A stretch of DNA of 64,000 bases from Syntrophothermus lipocalidus DSM 12680. GTDB taxonomy: Bacteria > Bacillota > Syntrophomonadia > Syntrophomonadales > Syntrophothermaceae. Positions 34,867 through 43,207 of this stretch are shown piece by piece (the stretch's first letter is position 1; each line of letters starts with the position of its first letter). The position numbers and the translations under genes were made by a program. The DNA is taken from the NCBI RefSeq assembly GCF_000092405.1, contig NC_014220.1, forward strand, positions 1,550,001-1,614,000, written 5' to 3'. The notes under the pieces were generated by a model. The model saw only the letters and a list, made by a program, of their open reading frames with translations, was not told where the DNA came from and did no database searches.

Positions 34867-36102
34867 ATGCGACCCCGACACAAATTGTCCAAAATACCCA
34901 AGTGGTTGCTGGTGGCGATGGCAGGATTCATTGGACTGGTATCATGGTATAATCTGAGAGCCATCCCGGTAACAGTTGCACAACTTGAAAAAAGGACGAT
35001 CACCAGTGAAGTCAAAGCCTCGGGTGAAATCGAACCTGTGGAAAAGCTGATATTGACCAGTAAAACTTCAGGTAAAGTAGAAACGGTAGCGGTAGAAGCC
35101 GGGAGTATGGTCAAAAAAGGCCAGGTCTTGGCTAGTTTGGACACGACAGAGCTGAAACTTGAAACGGCAATAGCCGAAGCCCGCTACCAGGCTCTAGTTG
35201 CTCAGTTAGCCGGTATCCAAGCGGTAGAACCGGCTAAAGCCGAGGCAGCCCTTACCAAGGCCAAGGCAGCCCTTCAATCCGCCGAGCGGCAGTACGAACG
35301 GGCTCAGTTGTTGTTCGAAGCAGGTGCCATCTCTAAGTCGGACCTGGAAACATATGAATTGTCTCTGGAAGAAGCCAGAACTGCCGTCACCATAGCTGAA
35401 CAGGAAGCCAAAAAAGTCCAATCCCCTGGCGGCTATGAAATCAAAACCCTGTCATTTCAAGTAAAAGAAGCGTTGGCCAACCTCGATCTGGCCAGGTCCA
35501 GGTTACAGCAGGCGGTGATTACCGCTCCGTTCGACAGCCGCGTTTATTACCGCTACGTTGATCCGGGTTCATACGTAAATCCGGGTACAGCTCTTTTCAT
35601 GTTAGGGCGGGAACAAGAAATGGTGGTCAAATCATACATACTGGAGGAAGAGGCTCCCGGGGTAAAACAAGGACAGGAAGCCAGAATGTCCGGTCCTGTC
35701 CTCGGTGATTCCGTTCTCTACGGGCATGTGGTTTACGTAGCACCGGCCGCCGAAAAAGTTGTTTCCAGTCTGGGGGTCGAGCAAACCAAAGTAATGGTCA
35801 AGATTCTGCCTAATGACAGTTCACGGCTGAAACCCGGGTTTAAACTGGACCTCGCCATAATCACCGCCAAAAAGGAAAATGTCTCTGCTATCCCGGTGTC
35901 GGCCGTGTTAGAAGATGGAACCAAGCACCAGGCACTGGTAGTCGATAAAGGAAAGGTCGCGCTTAAGACAGTGGAAACCGGAATAACGGACGGCGAGTAC
36001 GTAGAAATCGTAAAGGGACTCTCCCCTGCTGATAAGGTGATACTGGAGCCGGATAAGATCAAATCAGGCCAGCGGGTGAAACCGGTTTCATTCTTAAAAT
36101 AG
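34867..36102 (+). CDS. HlyD/RND-type membrane fusion (adaptor) protein
   Basis: About 411 residues. An N-terminal membrane anchor (WLLVAMAGFIGLVSWY) is followed by a lipoyl-like half (VSAGSMVKKGQVLASLD-type), a coiled-coil hairpin (~95-215, rich in Ala, Glu, Lys), the second lipoyl half (APFDSRVYYRYVDPGSYV) and a beta barrel. It couples the ABC permease to extracellular release. A TTG at 34864 immediately precedes the ATG. Confidence 0.9.
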   Translation: MRPRHKLSKIPKWLLVAMAGFIGLVSWYNLRAIPVTVAQLEKRTITSEVKASGEIEPVEKLILTSKTSGKVETVAVEAGSMVKKGQVLASLDTTELKLETAIAEARYQALVAQLAGIQAVEPAKAEAALTKAKAALQSAERQYERAQLLFEAGAISKSDLETYELSLEEARTAVTIAEQEAKKVQSPGGYEIKTLSFQVKEALANLDLARSRLQQAVITAPFDSRVYYRYVDPGSYVNPGTALFMLGREQEMVVKSYILEEEAPGVKQGQEARMSGPVLGDSVLYGHVVYVAPAAEKVVSSLGVEQTKVMVKILPNDSSRLKPGFKLDLAIITAKKENVSAIPVSAVLEDGTKHQALVVDKGKVALKTVETGITDGEYVEIVKGLSPADKVILEPDKIKSGQRVKPVSFLK

Positions 36103-36144
36103 GCCACAGATTTGCACAGATGTGGATGGATGAACACAGATTAT
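36103..36144. repeat. Dispersed CACAGAT-type repeat, copy 2
   Basis: CCACAGATTTGCACAGATG followed by further ACACAGAT units directly after the adaptor-protein stop. Related stretches are at 7496-7532 and 47427-47468. Confidence 0.7.
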
Positions 36145-36350
36145 ACCAACTAAAATGCGAATCGTGAAGCTTGTCTTGTATTTAAGATTTTGGCTCGAAA
36201 AGGACCCCCATTTGCATCGGGAAATTTTCTCAACTTTTGTTTTCAAAACTTTGGTTCCTTTTGTGGTCCTTTTTGGCTATAATCTATTTAGGGTGAATGT
36301 ACACGGTCTACACGTATCGCAAACTTGTTTTTGGAGGAATCATACAAACG

Positions 36351-37466
36351 GTGAATAGACCAATGTCGAAGGACGACGAGCTTTATATGGAGAATCTCAA
36401 ACGTGAGCTTCACTACGACGTAGCCAGCGGCCTGCTCAAACCTTTAGACGTTTATCCCATTCTGGCGGGCGGCCAAGAGTACCTGCAATTGCGCAGGCGT
36501 GTTATAGAAGCTCTAGCCCATGGTCGAGAATGGCTGCAAACTGCTTCTCGGCCGGCCCGCCGTTTCCGTTATTACTTGTATAAGTGGAGGGTATCTATGA
36601 GAGTAAAGAACCATTTTAGCCCAGAAAAAATAATGAACGAATTCACTTCTCTCGATTACGTCTGCGATGAGACTATTGCCGAAGCCGTCTACCTGGCCCT
36701 GCTGCTTAAGAAGCCGCTCCTGGTAGAAGGAGAGCCCGGAGTGGGCAAAACCGAGATCGCCAAGGTTTTGGCCAAGATGCTCAACACCCAATTGATTCGC
36801 CTCCAGTGCTACGAAGGACTTGATGAAAGTAAGGCGTTATACGAGTGGAACTATCAAAAACAGCTTCTGTACATTCAAGGAAAAGACAAGGCGGCGGAGG
36901 ACGTTTTTGCCGAGGAGTTTTTGATGGTTCGGCCGCTCTTAAAGGCCATACTGGCTGAAGACCCGGCCCCGGTACTCCTAATCGATGAGATTGACAAAGC
37001 TGATGAAGAATTCGAAGCTTTTCTCTTGGAGGTCTTGTCTGATTTTCAGGTTTCAATCCCCGAGTTCGGCACGGTTAAGGCTAAGACAATTCCGTACATC
37101 GTTATCACCAACAACGATGCCCGGGAACTGACCAACGCCTTGAAAAGACGGTGCATTTTTCTTTACATCGATTACCCGACCGTAGAAAAAGAGGAAAAAA
37201 TCCTCCTTCACCGGGTACCGGGCATCGACAAAGAACTGGCTCACCAGGTAGCTGAATTGATGAACGCCCTACGAAAAAGAACAGACTTGGTCAAAAAGCC
37301 GAGCATAGCCGAAGGCATCGATTTTGCCCAGGCCCTGACTATGGAAGGTATTACAACTGTTGACGACAAGGTAGTGGACAGGTTGTTGCCCGCTCTTTTG
37401 AAAACCAAGGAAGACATAACCGCCTTCCGCAAGCGAGGAGAAGGGAAATGGATTGGCGGGTTCTAG
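36351..37466 (+). CDS. MoxR-type AAA ATPase with N-terminal extension
   Basis: 371 residues from the GTG at 36351 (GGAGG 13 bases upstream). Walker A is GEPGVGKTE; Walker B is VLLIDEIDKADEE; sensor 1 is IVITNND; the second arginine cluster is ALKRRC. MoxR ATPases act as chaperones for metal-centre or complex assembly. An internal ATG at 36597 has a far better ribosome site (GGAGG, 6-base spacing) and would give the usual MoxR N-terminus, so the first ~82 residues may be made only part of the time. The frame is open to 36297. Confidence 0.9.
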   Translation: MNRPMSKDDELYMENLKRELHYDVASGLLKPLDVYPILAGGQEYLQLRRRVIEALAHGREWLQTASRPARRFRYYLYKWRVSMRVKNHFSPEKIMNEFTSLDYVCDETIAEAVYLALLLKKPLLVEGEPGVGKTEIAKVLAKMLNTQLIRLQCYEGLDESKALYEWNYQKQLLYIQGKDKAAEDVFAEEFLMVRPLLKAILAEDPAPVLLIDEIDKADEEFEAFLLEVLSDFQVSIPEFGTVKAKTIPYIVITNNDARELTNALKRRCIFLYIDYPTVEKEEKILLHRVPGIDKELAHQVAELMNALRKRTDLVKKPSIAEGIDFAQALTMEGITTVDDKVVDRLLPALLKTKEDITAFRKRGEGKWIGGF

Positions 37467-38422
37467 GATTGTTTTTTCTTTACCGGCTAAAAAAAGCGTG
37501 GTTGAGACTCGGGCGCAAAGGCTTACAAGGTGGCCGTTTCCGTCCCCAGCCTCCACCCCCTCGAAGTTCTCCAGAACGATTAGACCAGGGCAGCCAACAA
37601 AAACCGAGCAGCAGCAAGGGCCTTACCGGGTCACCTGTAACCTACAGGGACCCTTCCAGGGACGGAGCGATGCAGCCGGGGCTGAGCGGGGGCAAGAAAA
37701 GTGATTACCTGCCTTCGTCCATCGATTTTGAACAGACTAGGGAAACGGGGAAACTGGTGAAGAAGCTGGCCACCCCTATATCGCGGCGTCGAAAACGCGG
37801 TCACAAGCGCAAGCACCTGGACTTAAAAACCACTATACACCGTAGCACCCTGCAAGGCGGCACCCTGCTCAAGCTGCGCTGGAAGATGAAAAAGCCGGCT
37901 AAACCAAGGGTAGTCCTCATACTGGATACCTCGTCGTCCATGATGAAAAGCGCTACCATCATGCTCCAGTTCCTCTATGCGCTCAAAAAAGAGTTCCGGC
38001 AGCTAGAGGTTTTCATTTTCGGCAACGAACTCAATTATGTGACCCCTTACCTGCATCTCACTTTCGAAGACCTTATGCTTAGAATGAGCCAGTTGCCGCA
38101 GTGGGATTTCGGCGGCACCGAGCTCTGGCGCCCTCTAGCCCAGCTCAAAAATAACTTTTCTCACTTACTGAGATCGAAAACCACGGTCATCCTATTGACC
38201 GATTGCCAGTTTTACGAAAGGTTCTTCGCCTTAGCCCCGCTGAACAACCTGAGACGCCGGGTTAAGAATCTCTACCTGTTTAACCCGGATCCCAGAGTTA
38301 AAGACTTGACCGATACTCACTACCAGGAGACTATTAAAAACTTTAAAACTGTAGTCGACCGCATGTTTTATACCGAAACCATACGCGACGTGGCCTCCGC
38401 CCTCCGCCAGATCCTGGCGTGA
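37448..38422 (+). CDS. VWA-domain (CoxE-like) partner of MoxR
   Basis: 324 residues. A basic N-terminal region (about 1-150) is followed by a von Willebrand A domain with the metal site DTSSSM, then GGTELW and LLTDCQ. It overlaps the moxR-like gene by 19 bases with its own GAGGAG ribosome site. MoxR-VWA pairs mature cofactors or assemble large complexes; the target here is unknown. Confidence 0.88.
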   Translation: MDWRVLGLFFLYRLKKAWLRLGRKGLQGGRFRPQPPPPRSSPERLDQGSQQKPSSSKGLTGSPVTYRDPSRDGAMQPGLSGGKKSDYLPSSIDFEQTRETGKLVKKLATPISRRRKRGHKRKHLDLKTTIHRSTLQGGTLLKLRWKMKKPAKPRVVLILDTSSSMMKSATIMLQFLYALKKEFRQLEVFIFGNELNYVTPYLHLTFEDLMLRMSQLPQWDFGGTELWRPLAQLKNNFSHLLRSKTTVILLTDCQFYERFFALAPLNNLRRRVKNLYLFNPDPRVKDLTDTHYQETIKNFKTVVDRMFYTETIRDVASALRQILA

Positions 38423-38471
38423 GAAGATGGTTGCGGGAAAGAGCAGTTGACTTGAGTATGCCGGGTCTGCT

Positions 38472-38498
38472 AAAAAGCGCAGGGGCAGGCCGCCCCTG
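38472..38498 (-). terminator. Terminator of the hydrogenase operon
   Basis: Read leftwards: CAGGGGC, 5-base loop, GCCCCTG, then CGCTTTTT. It lies between the convergent cytochrome b and VWA genes. Confidence 0.8.
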
Positions 38499-38560
38499 TA
38501 AGACCAGCCCGTCCCTCATCGCATCGGCTCTTTATAGGGTTTTAGATGGAGTGCATAGAC

Positions 38561-39217
38561 CTATTCCGTTTTTGATAGTTGGGCAAACCACCTGCCGTTG
38601 TGGTGTGCGGTGAACTCGGCATCAACGTATCCGTCCAGCATCATGGAACTGAATTCAACCCTCGACTTCGGATGAATCGCGGCCAGGAAGAAGTGTCCTG
38701 CTACCGCCAATATCATGATAATCGCGTCCCAAAAATGAACATTATAACAAAAGTTGAGAAAAGCAGGGGATACGTCGTGGCGCCAAAACCACATGGGATA
38801 CCCAGTTAGGATGAACACCAGGCACCCGAAGATTACCACCCATCCCAACAGCTTCTGCCCGGCGTTGTACTTGTCTTGAGGAGGAACTTCCCCTTTAAGG
38901 AACGGCAGGTAGCCGCCCATGGTCTTCAGCCACTTGAAATCGTCCGCCGAAAAGCTCGAAATGGTGTCGATGAACTTGGAAAAACGTTCAAAATTTAATA
39001 GAATATACACGGCGGGTCCGGCCGTGAATACAACCGCCGTCCACCTGTGCACGAGTGAGGCGTTGGCTGGCCCGCCGAACAGGTTGTTAATCCAGCTTAC
39101 GTGCCAGTGAAACCCTATACCGGTTAATCCGAGGATAATAAAGCATATCAGGTGTACCCAGTGCATGGTTCTGGTTTGCTCTGCATGTTTCAGAACTTTC
39201 CCTTTTACTGTACTCAT
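38561..39217 (-). CDS. Cytochrome b subunit of a membrane-bound hydrogenase
   Basis: 218 residues, four predicted membrane helices, of the formate dehydrogenase gamma/cytochrome b561 type. Histidines suited to haem ligation occur in HAEQTRTMHWVHL, SLVHRWTAV, VHFWDAI and GHFFLAAIHPKS. It would accept electrons from quinol and pass them to the hydrogenase on the outer face of the membrane, or the reverse. Last gene of the hydrogenase operon. Confidence 0.88.
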   Translation of the reverse strand: MSTVKGKVLKHAEQTRTMHWVHLICFIILGLTGIGFHWHVSWINNLFGGPANASLVHRWTAVVFTAGPAVYILLNFERFSKFIDTISSFSADDFKWLKTMGGYLPFLKGEVPPQDKYNAGQKLLGWVVIFGCLVFILTGYPMWFWRHDVSPAFLNFCYNVHFWDAIIMILAVAGHFFLAAIHPKSRVEFSSMMLDGYVDAEFTAHHNGRWFAQLSKTE

Positions 39218-39238
39218 CTACGGCCCTCCTTCCGTAAA

Positions 39239-39598
39239 CTACGCAGCTTCTTCATGCTGCCCTTTTAACTCTTCGATGAAAGCAGGAATATCCTGCCCGT
39301 ATCTGGTATGCAGCAGGTGATGGGCTTTTTCGCTCATAGGCTTCACTTCTCCCGGAGACAAAAAATCCTTGTACAGCTGTATTATTTCCGGATTTTCGTG
39401 CGACTTCCTTATGGTCATCTTCTCGTCCAAGGTGTACAGCCCTTGCGCCCTTTTGGCGATGTAATCGTCGCCCGCCTTAGTCATATCGATCCCGATTTTA
39501 GAAAATACCCCGGTCAATACTGCGGTGATCGCCAATATCCCGGCTCCCTTAAAGAATTGACGTCGGGTTATTCCACCCTTTTCCGAAAACACAGTCAC
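39239..39598 (-). CDS. [FeFe] hydrogenase small subunit with Tat signal
   Basis: 119 residues. A twin-arginine signal, GGITRRQFFKGAGIL, precedes an iron hydrogenase small-subunit domain (MTIRKSHENPEIIQLYKDFL, then HHLLHTRYG). The large subunit has no signal of its own, so the complex must be folded and exported together through Tat, as in periplasmic Desulfovibrio enzymes. Confidence 0.9.
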   Translation of the reverse strand: MTVFSEKGGITRRQFFKGAGILAITAVLTGVFSKIGIDMTKAGDDYIAKRAQGLYTLDEKMTIRKSHENPEIIQLYKDFLSPGEVKPMSEKAHHLLHTRYGQDIPAFIEELKGQHEEAA

Positions 39599-39611
39599 CT
39601 CTCGTCACCCC

Positions 39612-40778
39612 CTAATAAGTGTCTCTGCGGATGGGCTGGCCGCCACCGTTGACACAACCGCCCGGGCAGTTCATGACCTCGATGAAGTGATAAGGGCTGC
39701 GCCCCTTAAGGACATCTTTTATGACCCCGTCTACATGTTTGGTGCCCGATACAACACATACTTTGACCGGCAGCGTTTTCCCTAGGTCCTTAATCGGGAT
39801 CTCCACGCTGGCTTCCCTTATCGGTCTGAGCCCTCTGACATTCTTGAAGTCGATTTGCTCAAGAGACTGCCCGCTCAACACTTCATAAGCGGTTCTCAAC
39901 GCGGCTTCCATAACTCCCCCGGTAGCCCCGAATATGGTCGCTGCTCCGGTGGAAAGCCCTACAAACTTGTCCGCCTTTTCGTCCGGCAAGCTGGCAAAAT
40001 CAATGCCTGCCTCCTTTATCATCTGTGCCAGCTCCCTGGTAGTAATAACAGCATCGACGTCCTTGTATCCGCTCGCTATCATCTCCGGACGGTTGCACTC
40101 GTATTTCTTGGCAGTACAAGGCATGACCGAAACCACAAACATATTGGCTGGGTCAACGTTCAGTTTCTGGGCGGCGTAGGTCTTGGCTACCGCTCCGAAC
40201 ATCTGCTGCGGCGACTTGGCCGAAGATATGTGCGGCAGTACCTCAGGGTAGTTGTCCTCGGCGTACTTGACCCAGGCCGGGCAACAGGACGTAAACTGGG
40301 GCAGCGGCCCCACATGCTCGTATCCAGGTATTCCTAGATGTTTGAATATGCGGTGAATAAGCTCTGTCCCTTCTTCCATAATGGTGAGGTCTGCCGCAAA
40401 TTCCGTGTCGTATACACGATCAAACCCGAGCTTGCGCAAAGCCGCGTACATCTTCCCCTTGACATTCGTCCCCGGAGCCATCCCGAACTCTTCACCCAAC
40501 GCAACCCTTACCGAAGGCGCTTCTTGGACTACCACAAAGATATCAGGATCAGTCAGAGCTTTCTTGACTTGACTCACCATGCTCGCGTCTTCAATAGCCC
40601 CAAAGGGACAGCTGATCAAGCACTGGCCGCAGTTCAAACATTTCCTGGTATCGATGTGGTGCTGTTCCCCGATCCTCCCTTTGATGGCATGGGAAGGACA
40701 GACTGACGTACAGTGATCGCAGCCGTGGCAATCAGACGTGACTTTTATGATACCGGTATCCGCTGCGGTTAAGCTCAA
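39612..40778 (-). CDS. [FeFe] hydrogenase large subunit
   Basis: 388 residues from the TTG at 40778 (GAGGAGG 8 bases upstream). An N-terminal ferredoxin part holds two [4Fe-4S] sites (CHGCDHCTSVCP and CLNCGQCLISCP). The H-cluster motifs are all present: FTSCCPAW, MPCTAKKYE and MNCPGGCVNGGG. It makes or uses H2. The short, two-cluster layout matches periplasmic HydA enzymes. Operon order: possible leader peptide, large subunit, small subunit, cytochrome b. Confidence 0.95.
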   Translation of the reverse strand: MSLTAADTGIIKVTSDCHGCDHCTSVCPSHAIKGRIGEQHHIDTRKCLNCGQCLISCPFGAIEDASMVSQVKKALTDPDIFVVVQEAPSVRVALGEEFGMAPGTNVKGKMYAALRKLGFDRVYDTEFAADLTIMEEGTELIHRIFKHLGIPGYEHVGPLPQFTSCCPAWVKYAEDNYPEVLPHISSAKSPQQMFGAVAKTYAAQKLNVDPANMFVVSVMPCTAKKYECNRPEMIASGYKDVDAVITTRELAQMIKEAGIDFASLPDEKADKFVGLSTGAATIFGATGGVMEAALRTAYEVLSGQSLEQIDFKNVRGLRPIREASVEIPIKDLGKTLPVKVCVVSGTKHVDGVIKDVLKGRSPYHFIEVMNCPGGCVNGGGQPIRRDTY

Positions 40779-40800
40779 TGTCTTTACCTCCTCTCGATGC

Positions 40801-40857
40801 TCACCGTTTTTGGCCATTCGACTGGTTCCTGCCAATCCTGATGTTTATTTCTGCCAT
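40801..40857 (-). CDS. Possible 18-residue leader peptide of the hydrogenase operon
   Basis: ATG with GGGAGGTG 5 bases upstream, reading MAEINIRIGRNQSNGQKR and stopping 22 bases before the hydrogenase TTG. The strong ribosome site and the tight spacing suggest it is translated and may couple to the hydrogenase gene. No family is recognised. It follows a terminator-like hairpin. Confidence 0.45.
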   Translation of the reverse strand: MAEINIRIGRNQSNGQKR

Positions 40858-41251
40858 TATCACCTCCCTGACACACAATCAACAGGCAACAAAATAAAAA
40901 ACCATGAAAGACAGCCCTGGCCTCATGCCAGTCGGGTCCTTCATGGCCCTTTAATCCAGCTTTATTAGATGACTTCCCCTTTGTTACCGGAGGTAATAAA
41001 TGTAATAAATAGTAATAACCAGGAGCACTTTCTAGTGCTGCGGTGCATTCTTAACACTAATTGTTCTAAATCTCTCCAAAGGTTCCCACCCTAGGAACGC
41101 CGCCACTCCCAGTACTAGCGCTTTGCGCCCAATGTCCAAAGTTTATATATACGACAAAGAAAACGAATCTCCTTCTTTCGAAGACAAAACTTTTCTCCCA
41201 ACTTAACCTCGACAATACAAGAAAGCGTATCCCTTGCCGCGAGGGAGATGG
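40858..41251. other. Intergenic region between murJ and hydrogenase operon
   Basis: Apart from the hairpin at 40891-40946, the plus strand holds near-tandem GTAATAAAT units at 40993-41018, a possible protein-binding site. No gene is supportable. Confidence 0.5.
40891..40946 (-). terminator. Terminator or attenuator upstream of the hydrogenase operon
   Basis: Read leftwards: an 11-bp outer stem (CCATGAAGGAC with GTCTTTCATGG, one wobble), a 4x4 internal loop, a 5-bp inner stem (CTGGC/GCCAG), then TTTTTTATTTT. It is 300 bases past the murJ stop and just before the leader peptide, so it can be the murJ terminator or a hydrogenase attenuator. Confidence 0.75.
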
Positions 41252-42823
41252 TCATTTGCCCAACTGCTTCCAGGCAAACCTCTTTAAGACCAAATTGCTC
41301 ACCACCCGGGCTTCTTCCATTCTCAGAACTAAGGCAAGCCCGCCATAGACCAACGTGCCTACGACGAGGCCCACACCCACTGCCTCCAGTTGAACAGTCT
41401 TTGTAGCCCAGGTAGTACCAACAGTCACAAGTATGGCGCCGCGCACGGCCAGGTACATGAGCACGGCTGCCGCTGATGCCAGAGCTGAACTGGTCACGAC
41501 CTGGCGTCCGCCCAGAGAACCAAGCCTTTTTCTCAACATGAACATAAGAATAATCATATTAATATACCCGGCCATGGAGTAAGCAAGGGCCAGCCCCACA
41601 TGGGCCAAAGGTTTGACCAGCCATATCGATAGAACTATGTTCGCAAAAATAGTTACCACTGCCGCGCTCACCGGCGTAACCGTGTCCTTGATGGCGTAAA
41701 AAGCGCGGTTCAAGACTTGAAGAGCTGAATAAGGGATCAGTCCTAGAGAGTAAAAGAAAAGTGCTTGAGCAGTGGCTATGGTGTGTTCAGCCGTAAACCT
41801 CCTCCATTCGAACATGAGTTTGATGGCCGGCTCCCCTATCGCCATCAACCCCAAGGCCGAAGGTATAGTTATGAAAAACACTTGACGCAAGCCCAGGTTG
41901 AGCGTGCGTTTGAAGTCATCAGTCTCACCGCGAGCTGCCTGTGAGGTCAAGGTAGGGAAAACCGCAATGGCGATGGAGATGGCAAATATACCTATCGGAA
42001 GCTGCATTATGCGTTGGGCGATTCTCAGAGCGGTAATCGTGCCTTCGGCCAACCCAGAAGCCAAGTTTTGACTAACGAAGAGGTTGAATTGGGTAACCGC
42101 AAGCCCCATTGCCACCGGGAGCATCAATACCAGAATCTGTCGAAACCCCTCGTTTCTCCAGTCAAGCGAAGGGTACAGTTTCAACCCCGTGCTTCTTAGA
42201 GCCGGTATTTGTATAACGAAATTGCAGAAGGCACCTACTACCACCCCCCAGGAAAACGCGGCTATGCCTAATTTACTTACCAAGGCCGCGCCAACCGTAA
42301 TTATCCCCAGGTTGTAGAGAATGCCGCCCCAAGCTGGAGTTGTAAAATGGTGGTGCGAATTGAGTATCCCCATGGCAATACCGTTTAAGGCCATAAAAAA
42401 CATCTGGATGAACATGATCCGGGTAAGATGAGCAGCCAGTTTCAGAAAAGGCGCCGGTAGTTTGGGGGCCAAAAGGTGGACCAAAGGCTCGGTAAATATG
42501 AAAGCTATACTGATGAGAACCGCCATAGCTACAAGCATGTACGACACTACTACCCCGGCCGTCCGGTAGGCTTCTTCCCGCCTCTCGGTAGCGATCATCG
42601 ATGAAAAGACGGGAATGAAAGCCGAGCTCAAGGCCCCGCCAACCAGAAGCATGTATATGAAATCAGGGATGGAAAAAGCGGCATTGAAGGCGTCAGTAGC
42701 ATAGGTTTCACCAAAATGAGTGTATATGAACCAGTCCCGAACATACCCGAGCAGCCGTGATAAAAAAGCAGTAACCATCATGAGTCCTGCCGCTTTTGCC
42801 ACTCGTCTTCCCTGAGCGTTCAC
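41252..42823 (-). CDS. murJ: Lipid II flippase MurJ (MviN)
   Basis: 523 residues with about 14 membrane helices. The N-terminus (VAKAAGLMMVTAFLSRLLGYVRD) and later PAWGGILYNLG and RAFYAIKDTVTPV are MurJ hallmarks. It flips undecaprenyl-linked peptidoglycan precursor to the outer leaflet. GTG start after GGGGGTGTCCAG. Single gene, leftward. Confidence 0.93.
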   Translation of the reverse strand: MNAQGRRVAKAAGLMMVTAFLSRLLGYVRDWFIYTHFGETYATDAFNAAFSIPDFIYMLLVGGALSSAFIPVFSSMIATERREEAYRTAGVVVSYMLVAMAVLISIAFIFTEPLVHLLAPKLPAPFLKLAAHLTRIMFIQMFFMALNGIAMGILNSHHHFTTPAWGGILYNLGIITVGAALVSKLGIAAFSWGVVVGAFCNFVIQIPALRSTGLKLYPSLDWRNEGFRQILVLMLPVAMGLAVTQFNLFVSQNLASGLAEGTITALRIAQRIMQLPIGIFAISIAIAVFPTLTSQAARGETDDFKRTLNLGLRQVFFITIPSALGLMAIGEPAIKLMFEWRRFTAEHTIATAQALFFYSLGLIPYSALQVLNRAFYAIKDTVTPVSAAVVTIFANIVLSIWLVKPLAHVGLALAYSMAGYINMIILMFMLRKRLGSLGGRQVVTSSALASAAAVLMYLAVRGAILVTVGTTWATKTVQLEAVGVGLVVGTLVYGGLALVLRMEEARVVSNLVLKRFAWKQLGK

Positions 42824-43207
42824 CTGGACACCCCCGCGTTCACAATTTTATAATTTCAGAATGTCACAACCTTACACGTCCTCGCAACGCCTGTTACACG
42901 TCGCTCGGCATTACCTACCTGGAAGAAAGAACCTAGCCCTCTCCGGGTCTTGAAAAGGCCGGTTTTCCATCCGGGTCCATTCGCACCTGACCCCGATTTT
43001 ATACCTGCGCTTGCCTGGAGTCAATCCGGCTAGACGAAACAAGAACAGCGATTACGTATTGCCTGATCTAAGGCTACGGTTTCTGTTGCAGGTACTTGGC
43101 TGTTACTCCTCTTCCTGAGCGATTATGAATGCCAAGACTTGCCAACTAGGGTATAATTAAAAAGCAAGCTAATAATGCTTGAATCAATCGAGAAGGAGGT
43201 GGAAGAC
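42824..43207. other. Intergenic region between murJ and fprA
   Basis: About 380 bases between divergent genes. TATAAT at about 43151-43156 with GAAGGAGGTG at 43192-43201 suggests an fprA promoter, though no good -35 box is visible. Nothing else was recognised. Confidence 0.45.
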
